DNA from: Pleodorina starrii
Lineage: Eukaryota > Chlorophyta > Chlorophyceae > Chlamydomonadales > Volvocaceae
Direction of reading: 5' to 3'
DNA length: 64,000 nt
Assembly: GCA_030267565.1 (NCBI GenBank)
Contig: BRXU01000008.1
Location: 682,001 to 746,000, forward strand
This document shows, one piece after another, positions 33,744 through 45,700 of the stretch (position 1 is the first letter of the stretch; every line of letters begins with the position of its first letter). Made by a program: the position numbers and the translations under genes. The notes below the pieces were generated by a model. The model was not told the DNA's origin and did not search any database. It saw only the letters and a list, made by a program, of their open reading frames with translations.

Positions 33744-36700
33744 GCAGCAGGACAGCGAACGGGGACATATTTAATAATGCTGCTGGCAGAGGTGCTGACA
33801 CCGATGGTGGCGGCGGCAACAGCAGCAGCAATGGTGGCGGTGGCAGTGCACGGGAGGTCTGGCACTGTGCTGTGTCGCTGGCAGTCCTGCGGCGCTTCGC
33901 AGCCGAAGTTGTACAGCCCGGCTGGACGACGTACGATGTCCTGAACAAGGTTGTCCTGCCAACAACGGAGACTGCCAAGTGAGATCTCGCTCTGTCTGCA
34001 CCAGCCCTAGCACACGCACCACCCTAGCACACGCACCACCCTAGCACACGCACCACCCTAGCACACGCACCACCCTAGCACACGCACCACCCTAGCACAC
34101 GCACCACCCTAGCACACGCACCACCCTAGCACACGCTCTGTCTGCACCATGTACGCCCTAGCACACGCACCACCCCTTATTAGAGAGAAGAGGTGGGACA
34201 GGAACCGGCGACTGGATTGGCATGGGGCTAGGAGGTGGGACGATCAGGATCAATGGCAAATAAAGCGGTTCTGGTCCTGGCGGGGAACAAAGTGAAGCTA
34301 GATATTGCTTAGGCACTGACTGCTGAAGGGATCGAACAGAACTACCATGCTATTTTAGGAGGCTGGGATAGATGGCCGCAGGCACACGGATGTGGCTTAT
34401 ATTAATACCTCTTGGCAGTAGTTCGGCACCAATGCATGGTGGCACGGTTTGTAATGCTTGCTTGGGTGGAGCAAAGGCTACTCGAGATGCTGTGCGTCGC
34501 CTTCGTTTCTAAGGCTTCATCCTAGCGAATCCAGGGTGTAATCCGAGCGAGACGGAGCCCAGACACGGAGGGCTGGGAGGCGCCCCATCTCAGTCGAAAA
34601 TGCCGGCATCACGACATCATGGACTGTACAGACATCAGGCTACTCCCTTAACTACACACGCTAGGGCCGCTGGATGGTCCAGCGTAAAAATTCCTTTCCC
34701 TTTCGTTTTCCTTCTCCTTCTTGCTTGCTGCCACTGCACCCCCTGCTCCCTCAACTCCCCCTGTCGATGCTCCCCCTACTCCCCCTGGTCCGCCCACCAC
34801 TCCATCCTACGTAGGTGCCGCTACGTGGACACGCTCCCTCCGCACTGCTCCTCCACCCTTACCTTCTTCGTCAGCTACACCTGGTCCAAGCCCTTCGCCG
34901 ACGTGGTGGCGCTGCTGGAACACCATCTTCACGCAGCTGACCCGAATCAGGTAGGCACGTGGGAAGGGCCGGAGGGTTATTGATTGACATCAACTAACAA
35001 ATAGATAGCTAGAGCAGCCGTTCAGGAAACGAAGAATCCAAGAAATACTAGATATACACCTGCTGCTGACGCTAAGAGAGACAATATATACTGCCTTCCG
35101 GTGAATGCATGTGTGTTACGTGCTGCTGTTCTGTATTGTACTACAACAGATATTTTGCTGGGTGGATGTTTTGGCGGTCAACCAGCACCCGGGCAAGCAG
35201 AAGGCGAGGGACCTGCAGGACCTCGAGGTGAGTTGGATGGGGGGATCTGCGTGCCCTCGAGCTCCGCCGGGCGCGGGGCAAGGGGGGTCGCTCTGTTCGA
35301 GAATGAGAGCGCCCCGTGTATGTGGAGGGGTTGCCGGGAAGGGGGCCATATGCGTTGAACGAAGGTCTTGATGATGAGAGGCCCAGGAGGCCACCAGGCA
35401 GGGGCCACCTTTGCTCGGCCACCAGGAGGGAAGTGCCGGTACGTACGTACGTACGGTGCTATGTATGATTTTACAACGGCTCGTGAGGCAATCTTAGACT
35501 GGTACCGTAGCATGTAACAGACCTGCCTTCTTTATTTTGCGGGTGCTGTCAAATGTGTCAACGCATGGGGGCGGGGTCACGTGACTGTAGTTACCGGTAT
35601 TACAGCGGGCTTCAGAAACTCATTCGGAGAGCAGAGTCACCGGGCTAGCTGGCCCTGCACTGCAGCGGAAATGACCAGGGCAAACAGCCCGAGCCACCCG
35701 GACATACAGGAATGAGTGAACCCAGGGGTAAAGCACACAGACCCACGGACGACACGGAGGACTTCACTTTCCATGAGGCTCCCCCATCCATTGGCGTGGT
35801 GTGCGTGCCTGCAGGAGGCTGTGCGGCTGGCCCGTGGGACGCTGGTGTGCCTGGACCCCGAATGCACCGCCTTCAGCCGCATCTGGTGCCTCTTCGAGTG
35901 GTGGACCACACTGTCGGTGAGGAGGCAGGGCAGTGCGGGTCGGTGGCGCTGAGCCGCATGTCTGCCTGCCTCGGGTCCTGCATGCGTGCCTGCAGTAACT
36001 TTCTGCCTGCTGATTATTAGCCGCATTGAGAGGGGCCCAGCCTTATTAAGAGCTGCTCTTCCCAGCTCCCGCCTGGTCGGCCGAGAGCGCATTATCGCTT
36101 TTGAAGCTAGCATACCAGGCGGGTCACCTTTTGCAGGCAGGCCATCCAGCAGGCATCTCATGCCGCACGTACGTACTCGTGGTACGTTTGGTACATATCG
36201 CAATAATTCTGTGTGCGTGTATGCCTGTGCGCATATCTTGTACTGCAGGTGCGGGGTCTGCGGAACCTGGTGTTTCTGGCGGACCCGGCGACACGGCGGC
36301 GCCTGGGGGAGCTGTACCAGGTAAGAGCGAGGGACGGGAGAAGAGCTTGGGGGACCGACGTACGGCACACACGGCACCAGCCTGGCCGGGGGCGACCAGG
36401 GGTTCAGCACAATGGGCGACACCCCTGGGGTAGCAGTTCCCAAATAGACAGCAAGCTATCTATCTATGCTACAGAGTGCGTATGTTCTAGCGGGGAGTGT
36501 GTGACCTGAATCAAGATGTGTCACATGGCGCGAAGGCCTCCAAGAAAAGGAAAAGGCAAAACGGAATGAAATTTACGCTGGGCCGTAAGGGAGCACACTG
36601 ATGATGCCTCTTCGGCGGGTACAGACCACGCACTACCCCGGTGACGGCATTTTTGGCTTGGGGCCTATTGGGGTCTCACTCGGATCTAGGTATGTGCCCG

Positions 36701-39700
36701 CACGCATTGTTCCTAGATATGCCAGAACAAATTATTGTTGGACATTAAACCGTGCGAAGTTCTATCAGTGCGGAGATTGGGACATGGCTAACGAGCTGTG
36801 CGATCACCTGCTATTGGTCCCTAGATAGTCGGGATCGTATATGCGCCCTTCAGGCCGCAAATGAGGTGCCCGAACTCTCATGCCCTTCGTAGGGGATGAT
36901 ACTTATAAGAAGAACAGCATGAGTTTCGATGCGCTTCAAAATTTGAAGCCATGCATGACCTGCTCGCACCTCTCTCGCCTACCTGGTGCAGAACATCGAT
37001 GTACGGAAAGCTCAGGCCTTAGTGCCATCAGATCGCGACCGGATCCTGGCGGCCATCGGTGACAAGCTGGATCTGGTCAACGCCCAACTGAAACTGATCT
37101 TCCTATTGGAGCCGTACGATACTGTTTCTGCAGTAGCCGCCATCCCTGCCATGGCGCCGGCACCTGCTGCAGCTTCGCGCCCTGCTGGTTCCTCCGCCAA
37201 TGCCGCCGCCGCTGATACCGCCGCCCCTGCCGCCGTGGTTGCTGATTGGCCCGGGGGAGTCATCCGGGAGTGGCTGGATCTCAAACCTAACGATGAGCAC
37301 TACAGGTGCGTGCGACACCCAAGCAGCACCGCCGGCTTGGTGCTTAGCGCTCCGAATGTCTGACATACAGGGGGGACAGGCTCACCTAGGATGTGCTTGA
37401 AAGTTAGATAGGGCACTGAATTGGTTACCGAGAGGTCACCGGTTCGTTCCCGATGTTCGCAGAGGGCTGGCTGATTGATCGGGGCCCTGGTGTGGGAACG
37501 AACAGCATGTGATCGCATGGCTCTTTAGCCATGTCCTGTCCCCTGCACAGGTAGAACTCATCACGGTTGAAGATTCAACAATGATGTGTCTGGCATATCC
37601 TGGCATATCCTGGAAGAATGCATGCGGGAACCCAGATGTGATTCGAGTGAGACGGATCCCAGACACGGAGGGGTGGGAGAAGTAACCCATCTTAGTGGGC
37701 CGTACCCGCCGAAGAGGCATCAGTATGCTCCCTGGACACACGCTAGAGCTTACGGTCCAGCGTAAACCTTCCTTTTCCTTTTCTGCCCCTCGTCCCCATG
37801 CCCCAAGTTGGAATTGAAAAGATCCTATTACCGAATTTCGAAATTCGCGATGCAGGGCCTTGGTACTGGTGAGCCCCGTCGGCTGCGGCAAGTCGTACGG
37901 CGTTCGAGCCGCTCTCTCCACCATCGCCCCAGTGCTCCAGCACCCGCGTTCACACGAGGGGGCCATGTCGGCTGTGCAGGGGCGGCGGCGGCGGCGACCG
38001 GTCGCCGTGCATTTTTGCCACGCAGGAGACGCCGCAAGCCTGGACCCATTGGTGATGGTTCACAGCTTGGCATTCCAGCTGGCCTGCCAGACCCGTGGGT
38101 CGCTTGCCAAGCTTCTGCAGGAGCGCTACCTGGGTGCGTGCGTCCATCACGCGACCTCATCATGACTGGCCGGCTGTTAGCTGCGCATTGCGTGCTGCAG
38201 AACTATCGAGGCACTGATCGGTATCCATGGGGAAGCCGAGGGCGGCGGTCAGGCAAGGGTCGCAGACCGGGTTCCTCATCAGTTGATGGTGCGGGGAGCT
38301 GCAGCTGGGGCTGAACGGCGTGTGCGGGACGTGATCTGGGGGCGCACGCAGGTCGTGGCCTAGCTATCCCCTTTCAGGACATGCATGTCACATCACCAAC
38401 AGAGCGAATACTGAAGCCATGCTCGCTGGGACCTGGCCCACGCACGCGCTTGCATTGGTTGTGGGCATTACAATCTGATGACAGCTGTACGATTGCCGTC
38501 ACTTTGTTCACGGTTCCATCTTCCATGGCCTGCTAGACCTGCATAGGGCTTGAGAGCGGGTGCTCCGCTCCCCCGCCCCACATGCAACTTCTGCCGTCTG
38601 CTGTCGTACGTAGAGCTGTCCCGGTACGGCCTGGAGGGCCTCTCCCGACTGGACAGCGCCTTTAACACGTTGCTGCTCAAACCGCTGGCGGAGGTGCTGC
38701 CACGGCCGGCCACAGAAGACGCGGAAGACACAATAGACGTAAAAGACACGGAAGACGAGGAGGACGCGGAAGACGTAGACGTCGAGGAAGCCGAGCGACA
38801 GCTGTGGCTTGAGTGGGTGAAGCGGCAGCATCATACGAAGAGCGCGGTCTGCGTGCCCGGCGCGTCTGCTTCGAGCCGCTCCGAGCCGCCGCGTCCGCTC
38901 ATATCCTACGCGTCTGCTGCTCCGATCCGCCGCAGCGGCGGTGTTCGAACTGCAGCTGCGTCACACGTGAAGGTGTCGGCGGAGGAGGCGGAGGAGGCGG
39001 AGGAGGCCAAGGCGCCTGAGGAGGTGATGTTGGTGGTTGACGGACTGGACGAGGCGGAGGACCCGGATGGCCGGCTGCACGGCAATCGGTGAGAATGGTG
39101 CGTGGTGGGAGTTTGGGGAGCGGTATAATTTGGTTGGCTGGCAGCAAGCAGACGTACCAAGAGTCAAGCAAGAGGGAGGTGTGGGAGGTCAAGGGGCCGG
39201 AGATAAGATCCGGAAGGAAAGTTGCTGCGGGCGCTGTGCCAGCCATTGATCGGCAGGGATAGGAGCCAGGGCAACTGATGACTGACGGCAGCGTTGCAGC
39301 CTCACGTTTCGGTCGAAAGTTGTCAGCGGAAATTCACCAACACATGGGTAAGGCGCGGGAGACCTGCAGAGACTTCCATTACGGAATGGACTAATCCCAT
39401 TTTCTGTTTCCTGATGAACAGGATTTCGTTGGCGCTCCGGGACCTTTTTTCGCGGTTTCCCCCGCGCATACGACTGCTGGTCACGCTGCGCCCGAGGCCG
39501 AACCGCCTGCTGCGCAGCCTGGTCTGCAAATTTGACCCGTGGGTCGCTTCCACACCACCACAAACGCCAGCACAACCGCCTGAGCGCCAGCCAGAGCCCT
39601 TACCCCGTGTATCGGCGTCCCCCATCTCACCGGTCCCAGTCCCACCCTTTGGCGGCGACGTCTTCATCACGAACTGGGTCCTGGAGACCATCCGGGGCCT

Positions 39701-42700
39701 CCTCCCACCGCCTTCCTGCCCCCTCTCCGCCGTCGCCACCACCACCACCACCAATACTTCGCGCACCACCACCACACCCTCCACCGCCTCCGACGACCAG
39801 AGGCCAGCCTCGCTTCCCGCTGCCTACGCGGCGCTCTTCACCGCCGGCCTGGCGGCCCTCTCCCTGGAGCAACGGCGCGGTGTGGGGTCCCTACTAGAGC
39901 TGCTGATGGCCTCCCCCGAGCCGCCCTCCCTGCGCTGCATCACCCAGATGGGCCTTGCGCCGTACATGCAGCATCTGCCGGGCTGGGGCGTGGCGTTCCG
40001 GGTGCTGGAAGGCACATACCGACTGAACGTGCTGCACAGGTGCGATCGATGTTAGTAGGAGTGCGGTCTTGTGGTCGTGTTTGTGGCACTGCTTGGAAAC
40101 ACAACGGTGAAGTACGGATGGTGCGTGCGTAGCTCACTGGGGAGAAACTACTGGGTATGGTGCGCATGAGTGCAACGTGCAAGTGGCCGAGGGATGGGTT
40201 GACCTGTGCGATGCGATTCATCATTCGTACTCGTTGCAGCAACCAGCCACCGGGATAACCTTGGAAGCCCAGCCCGGGGCTGGGTTGTGCGGGCTGGTTT
40301 CGGGGTTCGAAGTTTTGAATTTAGACCCCGCTATGGTGTGACTACTGCACGGCACCCCAGGAGTGTGAAGAACGCAAACCGGAATCGTGGACGTGCCCTG
40401 CCAGTGCATGTGCAGTAGGGTGTACGACCGTACGGTATGTACGGTTCCCTGCTGATGAGACCGCGCCCCCTTACTGCTACCTCTCCAGCGCAGGTCGCTG
40501 CTGGAGTGGCTACGGGGTTCCAAAGACGAGGAGGACGGGTGGGAAGGCGGCGGCGGTGGCGAAGACAATGCAGGGCAGCGATCAAACGGCGCCGTGGCGG
40601 TTCTGGGGGCCGCCGGACTGCAGCTGGCGGCATCGGGCGGTCACCGGCGGTTGGCGGATTGGGTTATGGCGGATCTTAGGGGGTCTGCCAGGCCACAGGT
40701 CGGTCACGACGGATGGACATGTTTACTGGTTTGTTGTTAGTGGTGTGTACGAATGGGTCAGGGCAGGGGTTCGGGGAACCCTGACTTCTGAAGCTGCACA
40801 GGGGTCTGGGCTATGGAAAAGAGGTAGGGTGACGCAGGTGCCAAACAAGCTGTGATGATAAAGTTATATATGCAGCGCGGGATAGTTGCTTGTCGGGTGC
40901 AGAGTGCTCGCCGGAGTTTCAAAAGCAAGCCACACCCGACCGTGTCCTGCCTGCCTGCTGCACCCCGCCCCCTTCCCACCCTGGACTCGCTTGGACAGTT
41001 GTACAGTCTCCGCTACGCCATACTACATTTGGCGCATGCGGCTGCGGCAGCGGCCGTGGGTGCCGATAAAAGGGGCGGCTGTGGTGAAGGCGATGAAGGC
41101 AGCAGCAGCCGCAATTCCACATCCAGACCCGCGGATCAGCCAGCGTCGTCCTCTGCATCCTCACAGCCGCCATCGCCGCCGCACTCCTCCGCCTTGGCTT
41201 GCGCGGCACGTGTACGGCAGCTGGACGAGCTGCTGCTGGACTTCGACTTCTGGCGGCAGGTCGGCCGGAAACTATTTGGGCAGGCTTGCAGTCTTCGTGC
41301 ACGCACACCTGCCCGTCGTTTTACAGATGGTGGTAGTCACAGTGAAGCTTGGCAGGCCCCCCGTCAGGCCCCCGCCCAGCCACCCCGCTGCATGCTCAAT
41401 ACCCGATTGGGTTTTCCCATTTATAACTGAGAGGCCGCATCCGGACGGAGTACTTCCCCGCCCTGGCTCCATTATTGCCACTTGCACCCGCCGCTCACGA
41501 CATGTATGCCAGCCGCCGGTCCTGTCCCTCATACCCAGCAGTTACCTCCCTTCCATCTTCCCCCCATTGGATGGATAGGTGTACACCAGCAACCTGGCCA
41601 CTGCCGTGCTGAGGGACCTGATTACGCTGCAGCCTGGGCTGGACTCGCCCGTCGCACGTGATGTGGTGAGTAGATGGGACCGTGTGTTGGCGTGCGTGGC
41701 GACAGTATATAGAAAGAAAGAAAGAAAGAAAGAAAGTATTACGCTGGACCGTAAGCCCTTGCGTGGGTTAAGGGAACAGACTGATGCCTCATCGGCGGGT
41801 ACAGCCCATTACCGCGGTGACCGCCTTTTTGACTAAGATGGGTTGCTTCTCCCACCCACTCCGTGTCTGGGCTCCGTCTCACTCAGATGACATCTGGGTA
41901 CCCGCACGCATTCTTCCCAGATATGCCAGACACATCATTGTTTGAACATTCAACCGTGATGAGTTCTACCAGTGCAGGGGACAGGGACATGGCTAAAGAG
42001 CCATGCGATCACCTGCTGTTCGTTCCCTCACCAGGGCGACAGTATATAACTATATATGCGGGTGCATTGCACTGTGATGTGTTTTGGCAACCAACGTGCA
42101 TGTCGTGGTATGTGTTCATTACGGTTTCACGACCCATATGCATGGCGAGTAAGGAAGTGTGCGTGTCCATTGGGAGGAAGCGGGGGTTGAGCAGGAGGGA
42201 CCAGCAGCAGGGCGCAGAGCAGGAGGCAGGAGCAGGCCGCATGCTCCGTCGCAGCAGGCAGGAGGTCCCACTTGCCGGCAGCTTGCTCGACACACGCCCT
42301 CGTCCCTCCTGTGCCGCTGCCGTACAGGTGCGAATGATCCAGAGGGACCACTCCACCCTGCAGCGTGAGCCTGAGCTCATCGAACAGCTCGCGTTTGAGA
42401 CGCCCCTCGGCTCTGCCACCCGGGCTGCAGCTGCCCGATCCCGGTACCGAAATGGCACCATCTGCCGTCCAAAGTCTGTGGGAGTCACTGCCTTATCATC
42501 GTCGCCGAAGCATCAGGAGCATCAGGAGCAGCAGCAGCAGCATCAGGAAGCTTGTGTGGTGGTGGCGCCGGTGTACCGTGCATGGCCGGCCTGCTTGGCG
42601 CTGGTGAATACCAAGGACGACATGTTCTTCATGCGCAGAGGCAACAGAAAGGAGGTCACCGCGGTGCGCTTCTCCCCCGACGGCTCCTTGATCGCGGCGG

Positions 42701-45700
42701 CAAACGGCGAGGGCAAGGTGTGCTTTGTTCGTTGCAAGAGGGAGGGAGGGAGGGTGGGAGGGAGGGAGGGAGGGAGGGAGGGAGGACGCAAGGAGTGAAG
42801 GACAAGGAGTGTCGGCTTCCTTGAAGCCTAAAAAAGGGCGGGGATCCACTCAATCCGTTCGGGTGGAGTTGAAGATGCGGACGCCGGAGTGTAAGATAGG
42901 CGTGTGGGTCGGACGAGACTAAGTTAAGGGTATTGTCGTTTATCTATTTGCACGGCGGGAAACCCTCCTGGGGGCAACAGCTTCGTGCCCCCATCCACCT
43001 GCCATCAACCCCATCACCACTCCCATCCGGGTACTCACTTCGCGACTTCGGTTGCCTTACCTCGATCTATTTGCCAGCTCTGCAACTGTACTGCTTTACT
43101 TCAATCCCGCCCACCGCCCCACACATACATACATTCCAGCCCCAATCATGCTGCTCGCCGCCCCAAACGAACCTCCTCTCCGTCCTTTCCTGCACTTTGA
43201 CACCTGATTTATTTCAGGTTATGCTGTACGACTCGGCCAGCGGCGAGAGGGTGCTGTGGCTCGACGGCCACAAAGGTTACGTGCGTGGCATTGTGTTCGT
43301 GAGCTTGGACGCCGATGTGCCTCACCCTGAGACAACGGGGAGATGCATCGGTAGCAACAGCAACGGCATCGAGAGGGCTGCTGCTGCTGTGGGCAGCACC
43401 GCCGCCAGCAGAAGCATCAACAGCAGCTGCAGCAGTGGACACGGCATCAGCGGCGGCGGCGGGGGCGAAGTGCAGCGGCAGCCCACCCATGATGAGGACA
43501 GCAGGTACTCGCAGCAGCAGCAGCAGCAGCAGCAGCAGCGCCGCCAGCACTCCCAACTGTTGGTGGCTTCCGCCGGATACGACGAGACGATTCGGCTTCG
43601 GGACATATTTACCGGTGCGACGGTTTGGAGTTGGTGGTTGGTCGTCGTTTGGGGGGTGGGCGATTAGTTGACGCCCCCCCCATGTCAGCCGCCAATGCTC
43701 ATCCACGCACGGAATAATCAGGATCCTGATTGACTGTCATGTAGTGGGTCATGGTACAACAATAGAGATTCCACCTAATGGAGAATAACAGGTGTACGAT
43801 ACCCAATAGCTCAAGAACCAGCAATCAAGTGGACCGTTTTTCCAACCGAGCGAATGATGAGCACATGGGCGCACATGCCCGCGCCTGGGCGAGCCTGGCC
43901 CGCGTCTTGGCCCGGGCTGTCGCACAGTGTATGTCACCGCTCGCCAGCCTCCATCCACCATCCATCATCCAATTTCCGCCATGCTTTCTAGCTCCCTGTC
44001 ACGCATACCCCCGCCGTCGCTCTCCTCCCTGCGTGCTGCTCTCTGTCGTCCCAGCAGGCCGCCTATCTACGGTACCGCGCCCAACTAATCCCCGTCCCTA
44101 CATACAGACCCGCCTAAAACCTTAAAACCTAAAAACCCTAAAACCCTAACTCCCCGCTTCCCGCCATCATCATCAGGCGAGCAGGTGGCATGCCTGTGCT
44201 ATCACGAGAGCCCAATCACCTCACTGTGTGTCAGCTCGGATGGCGGCCACATGGCGTCCACGGACAAGGATGGCGTGGTGCGTGCGTGGGTAATCATTTG
44301 CTTGACGAAACCACAAAGAAGGAATGGAGGCGACAATAATTGGTGAACGGTCCCAGCAACATGTATTAAGTTACCGTACTTATTAGCTTATGACCTACGT
44401 CGTACCATTACGGGAAGAGCCGAGACCATACTACTACGCACCAGACCGAGCGACCGACCCATGCAGACGATAACACACACACGACATCACAACATTGGCA
44501 CGAGCACCCAGATAGACAGCACGACCGACCGACCCGACAAAAGATTACTCATCTGCGCTCAACAGAGGAAACGGAGTAAGCAGTAGCAAGGGAATGCGAA
44601 GGGTGCAAATTACTGCAATGGCGAACGAAAGGGAAGGAAGCAAGAAAGGGCAGGAATGGATTACAGGTGGGAGCATGACCAAGAACACAGGACAAGGGGT
44701 TGGTGTCGGCTTCCTTGAAGCCGGAAAAAGGGCGGGGCCCCACTAAATCCGTACGGGTTAAGTTGAGTGCTAGGGTGGCGAGGGCGTGAAGTAGTGTGAG
44801 AGTTTCGACATTCCTGCTGATAGACAGCCAGAGCTTTTTCCCGAAATGCCTGCTAGCCGAGTCGTTAGCAAGGCCTGCCGGCGCCGCGCGAAGCGCGTCA
44901 TCCCGTCGGGTGCATGAGCGCATGTGCGCATCGACCGAAATACGGCATTTCCAAAGCGAGCGGCGAGGGCGTCAACTGTGAGAGTGTCGACATTCCTGCT
45001 GATAGGCAGCCAGAGCTTTATATCTGAAATGCCTGCGGCTTCAGCAATCCGACCCATGTTTAGCATCGCGCGCCGTCTCGGCACTGTGCAACTCTTCCGG
45101 CCAGCGCATTGGCTGAAGTTACTTGACAGTAGACATGGAGTGTATCATTTACACATCACGCAGGCTGACTTGCCAATAGAAGGACAGCGGAACTGTTTGC
45201 GAGGGTTGCGACGACGTGCAGTTGCCGACGAGAGTGCACAGGCTTCGCTACTGAGGTATTCGCCGTAGAGGAGGCTTGACTGCTTTAACATTAGGACAGG
45301 GAATGTAGAAGTCCATCCCCTAGGTTGCCGACTGGACTTGTTGGGCGGCCCGCTGAAGACCGCTGCATCATGCGTGCATTTGCGGCTTGGCGTCCAACAA
45401 CCAGCAGTTTGCCCCTCATGGTTTGCTCCTTGCAACCTTTGTAATCGAAATTTGCGTCAAGTCGGTCGGACCGGGTAGCAGAGCTGTGGTGTGGTCGCGG
45501 GAAGAATGTTCGCAATGCAAACATAGTTGGTTGCCGAAACGAAGATTCATTTCACGCCTTCATGTCAGAAATCCACTTTGAGGAACGATGAATCTTCTGG
45601 AAATAATTATAGGCCGAGAGGCGTTGGTTTGACCTCGGCCTCGGTCCATGGAGACTGCCGAACTGGTTTTTACTCGTGCGATGTTGGGTTCCAATAATAA

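Larger units (their letters stand above)
29660..36985 (+). repeat. Duplicated segment, copy A
   Basis: Long, mostly collinear similarity to 51966-57571 (offset about 22.3 kb): upstream region, NLR exons 1-5 and the introns between them. Differences include the 31558-32932 insertion and the minisatellite expansion, both only in A, plus scattered substitutions and short indels. The offset is about the length of the NLR gene plus its upstream region, as in a head-to-tail tandem duplication. Confidence 0.85.

Noticed and set aside
34003..34137. CRISPR-like array
   Set aside because: Head-to-tail 17-bp units with no unique spacers, in a eukaryotic intron: a minisatellite.
39301..39347. Possible extra NLR exon (LTFRSKVVSGNSPTHG) between exons 9 and 10
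   Set aside because: It has splice-like borders and fits the phase, but it would insert into the NACHT between Walker B and the following helix, where direct joining gives the better domain. It may be an alternative exon.
44770..45084. 104-residue minus ORF in NLR intron 16
   Set aside because: Spans a roughly 50-bp duplicated sequence that produces repeated residues; no known domain.
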